DNA of 5,453 bases from Bacteroidales bacterium (GCA_030643125.1 DAOWML010000173.1:1-5453); one strand, 5' to 3'; shown: positions 1-5,453, numbered from the stretch's first letter. The notes: generated by a model not told the origin, from the sequence alone. Numbers and translations: made by a program.

Positions 1-195
1 ATAACATTTATAAAGAATATCTCTCTCTGAAAGGATTCCTGCAATTTCATCTTCATTATTTATTACTAATAAGGATCCCACTTTTAACTCATCTAACCGG
101 GCAATTGCATCATATGCCGATGTATTTTCATGAACAGTATAAACTTTATGTTTGCCTTGTTCTTCTTTCTTGTTTAAAATTTCTTGAGCTAGCAT
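1..195 (-). CDS. CBS-domain protein, N-terminal part (runs off the left edge)
   Basis: This is an open frame of 65 codons starting at an ATG (193-195) and continuing without a stop to base 1; the C-terminus lies outside the window. The visible protein starts MLAQEILNKK. It then shows a CBS-domain pattern: a short strand (HKVYTVHENTSAYDAI, about residues 16-31), the helix and strand around LDELKVGSLLVIN (33-45), and the ending EIAGILSERDILYK (49-62), which matches the usual 'l.GilteRDil' signature. CBS domains normally come in pairs and bind adenine nucleotides, often as energy sensors, so the full protein is probably a small stand-alone pair of about 140 residues or a larger regulated protein; the window cannot decide. 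It lies 131 bases after the oxidoreductase operon on the same strand and probably has its own promoter. There is no clear Shine-Dalgarno sequence; the bases before the ATG are A/T-rich, as is common in Bacteroidota. Confidence 0.8.
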   Translation of the reverse strand, partial: MLAQEILNKKEEQGKHKVYTVHENTSAYDAIARLDELKVGSLLVINNEDEIAGILSERDILYKCY

Positions 196-201
196 GATAT
201 T

Positions 202-219
202 TTAGTTTAATTAGTTTAA
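202..219. repeat. Perfect 9-base tandem direct repeat (TTAGTTTAA x2)
   Basis: The plus strand reads TTAGTTTAA twice with no spacer, ending seven bases upstream of the ATG of the CBS-domain gene. It lies in the probable 5' leader of that gene, downstream of the candidate promoter. It could be a regulator site or a leader element, or simply chance in a very AT-rich stretch. The repeat itself is certain; any function is unproven. Confidence 0.5.
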
Positions 220-245
220 CAGTAAAAATAATAATTTACTCACAA

Positions 246-278
246 CAAATCAATATATATGTATAATTAAATATCAAA
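246..278 (-). promoter_or_regulatory. Candidate Bacteroidota-type promoter for the CBS-domain gene
   Basis: On the minus strand a TTTG box (278-275) is followed after 21 bases by TTGATTTG (253-246), a match at all but one fixed position to the Bacteroidota -7 box TAnnTTTG. The family consensus is a -33 TTTG followed about 20 bases later by this box. A start just downstream would give a leader of roughly 40 bases before the ATG at 195. The region is so AT-rich that a chance match is quite possible. No convincing terminator (GC-rich stem plus U-tract) separates it from the operon upstream, so read-through into the CBS gene is also possible. Confidence 0.3.
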
Positions 279-326
279 CATAATAAATCCGGAAATTTGT
301 CAGTTCTTACTCCGTTTTATCTATAA

Positions 327-1307
327 CTATTCGTAACTCGAATAATATTTCATGAACTGTGCTCTCTCGTATGTTTCTGAATTTAATTTCGAATAATTCA
401 ATTTTCCGGTAATTTCTTTGATTGAACTATATTTCTTTTGTTGCATCCAGCTTTCCATTTGTTGCAACATAACACTCACATGTTTTGTTTTATTTTTATA
501 TAATGTTGAAGCAACCTGAACCGCTTTTGCTCCGACCAAAATATTTTTTAACACATCATAACCATCGTTAATACCTGTTGAAGCAGCCATATCACAAGCT
601 ACTTTATCGGAAAGCATTCCTATCCAACGAATGCTCATAGCATTTTCTTCAGGTAAACTAAAAATTCGGGAAGAAACTATTTTTTCATTATCTAAATCAA
701 CATCAGGGCTATAAAATCGATTAAATAAAACCATTCCTTTAACTCCTGAATTTGAAATACGGGTTAATATCTCTCCCATTCCTGAAAAATAGGAGCTTAA
801 CTTTACAGCAATTGGCAGTTTTGTGTTCTTTCGAACGCTTTGAATAATATCAAAATATTTATACTCTATATCTTCACTTTTTAGCTGGGTATCACCCGGC
901 ATAATAAAAATATTTAACTCTATCGCATCAGCTCCTGCGTCTTCTATTTTTTGAGCAAATTCTACCCATTCGCCTATTGAATAACAATTAACACTTGCAA
1001 TTACGGGAATATCAACAGCTACTTTCGAATCCTCAATCAATCTTAAATATTCACTTACATTATGCTGACGGGTGTAATATGCTACATAGTTTTCTGAATC
1101 TGAATAAGAATTAAACATATTATTCATTCCTAAGGAATCAATTTCCATACGAATTTGCTCCTCAAAAAGTGATTTAAGAACAACTGCACCAACTCCATTT
1201 GCTTCCAGATTCTTAACTTTTTCAACTGAATCTGTTAATCCTGAACTAGCTGCAATGATTGGGTTCTTTAATTTTAAACCCATATATTCCGTCGAAAGAT
1301 CAATCAT
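327..1307 (-). CDS. Dihydroorotate-dehydrogenase-like flavoprotein of unknown substrate
   Basis: This is a 326-residue TIM-barrel protein of the 'dihydroorotate dehydrogenase-like' family, expected to be cytoplasmic and to bind FMN. The N-terminus (DLSTEYMGLKLKNPIIAASS, residues 3-22) is the family hallmark. Further marks are VVLKSLFEEQI (42-52), ELNIFIMPGD (130-139), VKLSSYFSGM (168-177), LFNRFYSPD (194-202) and the C-terminal phosphate-binding stretch STGINDGYDVL...GAKAVQV (243-265). Lys169 and Asn196 sit where FMN-contacting residues lie in the true enzymes. The N-x-S-C-P-N loop, which carries catalytic residues in dihydroorotate and dihydropyrimidine dehydrogenases, is replaced by NIFIMPGD, so real DHODH activity is unlikely. 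Its start lies four bases after the stop of the NuoI-GltD fusion gene, which argues for a shared transcript and probably a shared electron path. By analogy with PreT/PreA it might receive electrons from, or give them to, the fusion protein; that is inference. It is the last gene of the operon, and no pyrimidine genes are nearby. Confidence 0.88.
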   Translation of the reverse strand: MIDLSTEYMGLKLKNPIIAASSGLTDSVEKVKNLEANGVGAVVLKSLFEEQIRMEIDSLGMNNMFNSYSDSENYVAYYTRQHNVSEYLRLIEDSKVAVDIPVIASVNCYSIGEWVEFAQKIEDAGADAIELNIFIMPGDTQLKSEDIEYKYFDIIQSVRKNTKLPIAVKLSSYFSGMGEILTRISNSGVKGMVLFNRFYSPDVDLDNEKIVSSRIFSLPEENAMSIRWIGMLSDKVACDMAASTGINDGYDVLKNILVGAKAVQVASTLYKNKTKHVSVMLQQMESWMQQKKYSSIKEITGKLNYSKLNSETYERAQFMKYYSSYE

Positions 1308-1311
1308 AATA

Positions 1312-3111
1312 TTATTTATCTTGATTAATAAATTTATCTATTCCTATTGCTGCCTTATGTCCATTAGCAATACCATGAATTACATCCGGTCCCTGAATAA
1401 TATCTCCACCAATAAATAACCATTTGGCTCCTGTCTGGAAATAGTCATTAACCTGTATTCTGCCACGCTGATCAAACTCGATTTGATCACGAATTTCCTT
1501 ACTAATATACTCAACATCCATTCCTTGCCCAATTGATTCTACTATCATATCAGCCTCAAAGAATTTAGTATTAGATTCATCAAACTTTGGATTAAATCGT
1601 CCGCTTTCGTCAAATACAGACAAACATTTCTGTACATGTAATCCTTTAATTTTATCGTTCTCAATTTCGATTGATGTTGGTCCCCAACCCGGATCAATTA
1701 TTGCTTTTTCTTCTCGCGCTTCAACAACCTCTTCTCGGTCTGCAGGCATTATATCTTCTGATTCTAATGAAGTAGCAGTTACATCGACTTTTCCAAATTT
1801 AATATTTTGCAAACGAGCAAGTGAACGCGTGATATCCATTGCAACATTACCACCACCAATAACAACAATCTTTTCTGATACTTGTATTTCATCACCTAAC
1901 GATATTTCTCTTAATAAATCAGTTGCAAAAAATACATTTTTATGATCTGATCCCGGAATTCTTGTGCTTCTTCCAAGATGTAATCCTGTACCTGCAAATA
2001 CTGCATCATAGTCTTTCTTTAACTTATCTAAAGTAATATCAGTTCCAATATTTACATTGTATTTTATATCAACACCAAGGCTCAAAATGTAATCAATATC
2101 CTTATCTATTTGGTCGTAAGGCAATCGATACTCAGGTATTCCATAACGCATCATTCCACCAGCTGCCGGAAGTTTCTCATAAATAGTACAATCATATCCT
2201 ATTAATGCGAGATAATAAGCTGCTGATAATCCGGAAGGTCCTGAACCAATAATTGCCACTTTTTTACCATTATTTTCAACATTCCCTGCATTTAAGATTT
2301 CTTTATATTTTTCCGATGGATTTTGATCGGCAATATATCTTTTCAGCCAACGAATTGATATTGGATCACCGTTATGGCCAACCGAACAAACTTCTTCACA
2401 TTTGTGTGTACAAATTCGCCCACATATTTCCGGTAATGGATTTGTTTCATACAAGATTCGTAAACCTTCTTCCAGATCGTCGTTTCTAATTGCTTTAATA
2501 TATTCAGGTATTCCCATATGAGCAGGACAAGTTGCAGTACAAATTCCACATTCAACACATCTGTCAGCTTCTTCTTCGGCCTGTTGTTTAGAGTAACCTG
2601 TTACAAATTCAATAAATGATTTATCTCTGTCCTCAGCATGAAGCTCAGGCATATCAACTCTTTTCTTTCCGTAGAACTCATAATTTGGCTCGGGTTTTTT
2701 CCAGCCTTTCTCATTATCATCCCACGATTTTTTATCAACACCGGGAATAAATCTAAATTCATCAGGATCTTCGCTAACCCATGTATATTCATTCGATAAA
2801 GTTAATGAACCGGTAGTACATACATCCACACATAAAGCACACCAGCAACATCGACCATAATCTATCATAGGGCGCAAGCCACTATCTCCATCCTTTGTTT
2901 CAATGCCATCAACAGGAACCAAGTCAATCGCTTCGTTTTCGCAAATTACCTCACAAGTTCCACAACCTATACACGTATCAATATCATTTTTATGAAAACC
3001 TCTATATCTTGGTGCCGCCTCTCTACCTATAGGGTTTTTTATGGTAACAGGTTCTTTTACAACATTTCCCCATGCTGTAAATGGACTTAATATATCTTTA
3101 ATTTTTCCCAT
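1312..3111 (-). CDS. NuoI-type ferredoxin domain fused to GltD-type FAD/NAD(P) oxidoreductase
   Basis: This 599-residue soluble protein has two parts. Residues 1-115 resemble NuoI/MbhN: a lead-in with EPVTIKNP and RYRGFH, then two [4Fe-4S] sites, Cys47/50/53/57 and Cys88/91/94/98. The second contains an extra Cys89 and ends in Cys-Thr rather than the usual Cys-Pro. After a linker (about 116-165) comes the GltD/NfnB/PreT-like part: cysteine clusters 185/188/191/195 and 230/234/238/242 (the NPLPEICGRIC region), FAD site GSGPSG (289-294) with Glu312, NAD(P) site GGGNVAMD (419-426), and the C-terminal GGD (568-570) with GPDVIHGIANG. Enzymes of this type move electrons between NAD(P)H, FAD and iron-sulfur clusters. 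The arginine pair expected after the second Rossmann strand for NADPH is replaced by Leu449-Glu450, which favours NADH. Lying between the nuoD-type and DHOD-like genes (gaps of 5 and 4 bases), it is the likely NAD(P)H or ferredoxin input arm of the complex, replacing NuoEFG. The direction of electron flow cannot be told from sequence. Confidence 0.92.
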   Translation of the reverse strand: MGKIKDILSPFTAWGNVVKEPVTIKNPIGREAAPRYRGFHKNDIDTCIGCGTCEVICENEAIDLVPVDGIETKDGDSGLRPMIDYGRCCWCALCVDVCTTGSLTLSNEYTWVSEDPDEFRFIPGVDKKSWDDNEKGWKKPEPNYEFYGKKRVDMPELHAEDRDKSFIEFVTGYSKQQAEEEADRCVECGICTATCPAHMGIPEYIKAIRNDDLEEGLRILYETNPLPEICGRICTHKCEEVCSVGHNGDPISIRWLKRYIADQNPSEKYKEILNAGNVENNGKKVAIIGSGPSGLSAAYYLALIGYDCTIYEKLPAAGGMMRYGIPEYRLPYDQIDKDIDYILSLGVDIKYNVNIGTDITLDKLKKDYDAVFAGTGLHLGRSTRIPGSDHKNVFFATDLLREISLGDEIQVSEKIVVIGGGNVAMDITRSLARLQNIKFGKVDVTATSLESEDIMPADREEVVEAREEKAIIDPGWGPTSIEIENDKIKGLHVQKCLSVFDESGRFNPKFDESNTKFFEADMIVESIGQGMDVEYISKEIRDQIEFDQRGRIQVNDYFQTGAKWLFIGGDIIQGPDVIHGIANGHKAAIGIDKFINQDK

Positions 3112-3116
3112 AACAA

Positions 3117-4304
3117 TTAACGTTCAATTTCAGGTGGACAAGTTTGTAATGAAACCATAATAGCATGAACATCAGAGATGTTTGCATTTATCAGCATGTG
3201 TTCTAATAAAGACATGGCATGATTGTAACTTGGACCACGGAGATTAATTCTTCTTGGTTTATCACTTCCATCAGTTACATAATACATTCCGTATTCACCA
3301 CGTGAACTTTCGGAACGAATATAAGTTTCTCCTTTTGCAATTTTCCAGTGTAAGACATTCGGAGTTGGAGATTTTATATCTCCTTTCTCAGGCATTTTTG
3401 CCATTATTTGTCTTATTAAATCTACTGTTTGAATCAATTCCTGATATCTAACAGTACTTCTTGCGAAAATATCACCATCTTTAGCTGTTGGTGGTTCAAA
3501 ATCAAGTTCCTGATATTTTAAGTAAGGATAATCTTTTCTTATATCTCTACTTATTCCTACTGCTCTTGCATTCGGGCCAACAATTCCAAACTGATCAACC
3601 CATTCTTTTTTGATAACACCAACTCCTATTGCACGCTTTTTAAATATAACATTATCAAACATCAATTTTTTGATGTTAATAACGAACTGATCAATCAATT
3701 TAAGATTTTCTTCCATTCTGGCTTTAAATCCATCAGGCAATAATCCACGCACACCACCAGGCAGAATATACATATGATAAATACGTGCTCCAGTAAGCTC
3801 TTCAAATCTGTCTAAAATTAAGTCTCGTAAATACATTCCCCACTGAACACCTAATCCTAATGAAAATGTGCCACCCTGACCGGGAACAGTTCTAAGAAGG
3901 CTTTGTAATCGTGCCATTTCTAAAGCCAAAGTACGCAGCCACTCAGCCATCTCAGGAATTTCAATTCCTGATAAATCCTCTATTGCTTTTGATAAGATAT
4001 ACTCATTATAATCAGGCTCTGCCACACACATTCTGATACATGTCGGAAAACCCTGAATGAATAATCTCCTCTCGATTAATTTCTCAAAACCACGATGAAG
4101 ATAACCAACATGAGTTTTTGCTTGAACAATTTCATCGCCACTGATTGTAATTTCAACAGCCATATTTCCGGTGATCCCAGGATGGTTTGGACCGACCCAA
4201 AGTTTCGTAAACTTATGTGATGATAAATCAACGTCTAATTCACCGTTATCTTTAACCGTAGGATATTTACTTCTATCTGGTTCCCAATTAAATAAATTAC
4301 TCAT
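3117..4304 (-). CDS. nuoD: NuoD-type large subunit with CxxE in place of hydrogenase CxxC motifs
   Basis: This 395-residue protein is homologous over its length to NuoD/Nqo4 and to the large subunit of group 4 [NiFe] hydrogenases. Family marks are VGPNHPGITG (37-46), HVGYLHRGFEKLIE (65-78), LTGARIYHMYILPGGVRGLLPDGF (170-193), VGPNARAVGISRDIRKDYPY (242-261), ESSRGEYGMYYVTDGSDKPRR (332-352) and the end SLQTCPPEIER (385-395). It would form the peripheral-arm core with the NuoB- and NuoC-type proteins. Its active-site residues are odd. The complex I quinone ligands His and Tyr (His38 and Tyr87 in Thermus Nqo4) align with Thr45 and Val94. Where nickel hydrogenases have CxxC twice, it has Cys93-Val-Ala-Glu96 and Cys389-Pro-Pro-Glu392. 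It is thus neither a canonical quinone reductase nor a four-cysteine hydrogenase, and looks closest to the Mbx/Mbs or Ehr-like intermediates. The start ATG overlaps the nuoC-type stop by 8 bases, implying translational coupling. The symbol reflects family, not proven quinone reduction. Confidence 0.92.
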   Translation of the reverse strand: MSNLFNWEPDRSKYPTVKDNGELDVDLSSHKFTKLWVGPNHPGITGNMAVEITISGDEIVQAKTHVGYLHRGFEKLIERRLFIQGFPTCIRMCVAEPDYNEYILSKAIEDLSGIEIPEMAEWLRTLALEMARLQSLLRTVPGQGGTFSLGLGVQWGMYLRDLILDRFEELTGARIYHMYILPGGVRGLLPDGFKARMEENLKLIDQFVINIKKLMFDNVIFKKRAIGVGVIKKEWVDQFGIVGPNARAVGISRDIRKDYPYLKYQELDFEPPTAKDGDIFARSTVRYQELIQTVDLIRQIMAKMPEKGDIKSPTPNVLHWKIAKGETYIRSESSRGEYGMYYVTDGSDKPRRINLRGPSYNHAMSLLEHMLINANISDVHAIMVSLQTCPPEIER

Positions 4305-4878
4305 CTGTTTTATTTACTTTAGCTGTTGTAGGTTCAGTTGGATATAATTTTTCTTTCATATAACTTGCCGGATCGTGAGTTTTTCTGCCTTCACGAGGGA
4401 AGAAAGTATCTTCAGAATATTTTTTAGTATCAAATTCCCTTCTCATAGGAGGAATCTCGTCCCAGCCTTCGAGAATAAAATTTTCATCAACTCCCGGGCT
4501 TCCTGGGAAATTTATTCCATACATTTCTCTTAATTCGCGCTGATATGTGGTAATTTGTCGCCATAAATGATGTGCAGATACCATTTCAGCATTATCCCTA
4601 TCAATCATTGTGCGAACTACTATATCGTATTTTCTTTCAGGTTGATTTAAAAAGTAAGTTAGCTGAAACTTTCCGTCTTCAATCCAATCAACGCAAGAAA
4701 GCAAAACAAAATGAGTAAAGCCCTCATAATCGCGAAGATGCGTTACTAAATCAATAGTATTTTCTTTTCTAATAGTAAGAAAAACCAAATTATCTCTCTG
4801 ATATTCAATATCAGTCAAGCTATATTTTGTATTTAATCTTTCTAATAAATCTTTCATTATTAAAGTCTTATGTTTCAT
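4297..4878 (-). CDS. nuoC: NuoC-type (30 kDa) subunit
   Basis: This 193-residue protein of the complex I 30 kDa / hydrogenase KLK-type family binds the NuoD-type subunit and has no cofactor of its own. The family pattern is visible in FTHFVLLSCVDWIEDGKFQLTYFL (54-77), a beta segment followed by IVVRTMIDRDN (86-96), and the signature YQRELREMYGINFPGSPGVDENFILEGWDEIPPMRREFD (112-150), where textbook NuoC has E-x-x-D-M-x-G-I-x-F-x-G-H-P. Here the GHP histidine is Ser127 and the usual RR-x-L is replaced by ENFIL, a divergence shared in style with the rest of the operon. A charged tail (about 160-193) follows. It starts 9 bases after the nuoB-type stop and overlaps nuoD by 8 bases (ATGAGTAA). The ATG at 4878 is used because it gives the longest frame; an ATG at residue 8 (4855-4857, MKDLLERL) fits the usual NuoC N-terminus just as well, and no ribosome binding site decides between them. 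Confidence 0.9.
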   Translation of the reverse strand: MKHKTLIMKDLLERLNTKYSLTDIEYQRDNLVFLTIRKENTIDLVTHLRDYEGFTHFVLLSCVDWIEDGKFQLTYFLNQPERKYDIVVRTMIDRDNAEMVSAHHLWRQITTYQRELREMYGINFPGSPGVDENFILEGWDEIPPMRREFDTKKYSEDTFFPREGRKTHDPASYMKEKLYPTEPTTAKVNKTDE

Positions 4879-4887
4879 TTTATAATA

Positions 4888-5453
4888 CTACCAATTATAG
4901 TCAGGCATATTCCAATCTTTTATAATCTTTTTTTGATTGGTTTTGTACCAGTCAAATTTTTCGACGTATTCATTAGCTTTTTCGCCTTTTCCTGCCTTAA
5001 TCAACTCTTTCAATTTCCCAAAACCAGATAACAGGGCTTCGGGGCGAGGCATACATCCGGCAACATATACATCAACAGGAATATAATAGTCAAGACGATT
5101 AATTGTGTTATAACTATCGAAATACATTCCTCCGTTTATAGTACAACTGCCCAGTGCCAAAACATATTTTGGGTTTTGCATTTGCTCGTAACTACGAATA
5201 ACACGTTTTAATGTTTTTACTGCCAAATAACCTGAAATGATAATAACATTTGATTGTCGAGGTGTTGGTCTCATTTGAACTCCAAAACGAAAAGCATCAA
5301 AACGAGGGGTTAATAAGGGTGGTATTTCAATACTACCACAGCCGGTACCAAATCCTAATACCCATAAAGATTCTGCTCGTGCCCAATTTAAAAATTTCTC
5401 CACCACTTTAGAAGTGTTTGGATGATGAACTTTAGGTCTGGCATCTGAGAAAT
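4888..5453 (-). CDS. nuoB: NuoB-type iron-sulfur subunit with only three cluster cysteines (5' end outside window)
   Basis: This is the subunit that carries the N2/proximal [4Fe-4S] cluster next to the NuoD-type active site. The frame stays open to the window edge. A GTG at 5404-5406 could serve as a start, but it lies in a GTG-GTG (Val-Val) pair and the 15 codons before it (FSDARPKVHHPNTSK) are stop-free, so the true start probably lies beyond 5453. Counting from that GTG, NuoB marks are VEKFLNWARAESLW (2-15), TPRFDAFRFGVQMRPTPRQSNVIIISGY (33-60), KTLKRVIRSYEQMQNPKYVLALGSCTINGGMY (64-95) and VDVYVAGCMPRPEALL (111-126). The normal Cys-Cys pair is Cys23-Gly24 in GTGCGSIEIPP; with Cys88 and Cys118 this leaves three cysteines in the whole visible protein instead of four ligands. 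Either the cluster has an open or non-cysteine fourth ligand, or another residue takes that role. The gene is the first visible one of the operon; any nuoA-type or membrane-subunit gene would be farther upstream. Confidence 0.9.
   Translation of the reverse strand, partial: FSDARPKVHHPNTSKVVEKFLNWARAESLWVLGFGTGCGSIEIPPLLTPRFDAFRFGVQMRPTPRQSNVIIISGYLAVKTLKRVIRSYEQMQNPKYVLALGSCTINGGMYFDSYNTINRLDYYIPVDVYVAGCMPRPEALLSGFGKLKELIKAGKGEKANEYVEKFDWYKTNQKKIIKDWNMPDYNW

Noticed and set aside
284..300. Short palindrome around TCCGGA after the operon end, considered as a terminator
   Set aside because: The stem is very short and AT-rich around a 6-base palindrome with no loop, and no run of T follows on the minus strand, so it does not support a terminator call.
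1469..1489. Inverted repeat TGATCAAA - 5-base loop - TTTGATCA
   Set aside because: It lies inside the fusion gene where the protein reads DQIEFDQ, so the symmetry follows from the repeated Asp-Gln codons; there is no U-tract and no gene end nearby.
2253..2489. Open frame of 78 codons on the plus strand, and similar small frames at 3254-3451 (+), 2343-2558 (-) and 2601-2792 (-)
   Set aside because: All lie wholly inside the strongly conserved fusion or nuoD-type genes in other frames, match no recognisable family and are explained as shadows of the real coding frame.
3953..3970. Inverted repeat CAGGAATT - TC - AATTCCTG
   Set aside because: It is inside the nuoD-type gene in a conserved coding stretch (SGIEIPE). 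The two-base loop is too tight for a good hairpin and there is no sign of a terminator or operator role.
3117..4304. The possibility that the large subunit is an active group 4 [NiFe] hydrogenase
   Set aside because: Only two of the four nickel-binding cysteines are present, so a normal [NiFe] centre cannot be formed in the usual way.
5404..5406. GTG as the start codon of the nuoB-type gene
   Set aside because: The frame remains open upstream to the window edge and the GTG is one of two adjacent valine codons in a conserved N-terminal helix, so it is more likely internal; the gene was extended to 5453 as 5'-partial.

Overview
The window is AT-rich and all of its genes lie on the minus strand, so the text reads from high to low coordinates. 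It holds the end of a tightly packed operon (5453 to 327) and the first codons of a separate gene (195 to 1). AT-rich codons, the absence of clear Shine-Dalgarno sequences before the starts, a possible TTTG / TAnnTTTG-type promoter and the protein types all suggest an anaerobic or facultative member of the Bacteroidota. This assignment is an inference; there is no rRNA or other taxonomic marker.

The operon encodes, in order: a NuoB-type iron-sulfur subunit (5' end outside the window), a NuoC-type subunit, a NuoD-type large subunit, a 599-residue fusion of a NuoI-type 2x[4Fe-4S] ferredoxin domain to a GltD-type FAD/NAD(P) oxidoreductase, and a dihydroorotate-dehydrogenase-like flavoprotein. 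Gaps are 9, -8, 5 and 4 bases, so these genes are almost certainly co-transcribed and probably work together. The layout is that of the peripheral arm of a complex I / group 4 hydrogenase relative. NuoB, C, D and I functions are present, and the GltD-type module occupies the place usually taken by NuoEFG as the NAD(P)H entry point. No membrane subunit (NuoA/H/J/K/L/M/N) is in the window; these may lie upstream, beyond 5453.

The key point is that this is not a standard quinone-reducing complex I. The NuoD-type protein lacks both residues that bind the quinone head group in complex I (His to Thr45, Tyr to Val94). It carries CxxE at both places where [NiFe] hydrogenases have the nickel-binding CxxC motifs (Cys93-x-x-Glu96 and Cys389-x-x-Glu392). 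The NuoB-type protein has only three of the four N2-cluster cysteines (Cys-Cys has become Cys-Gly). Half-retained nickel ligands plus a three-cysteine proximal cluster resemble what I recall of the archaeal Mbx/Mbs sulfane-sulfur reductase branch. The complex may therefore pass electrons from NAD(P)H or ferredoxin to something other than quinone or protons. That electron acceptor is the open question of this window.

After the operon comes a 131-base AT-rich gap with a possible promoter and a perfect 9-base tandem repeat. It is followed by the N-terminal 65 codons of a CBS-domain protein that runs off the window's left edge.
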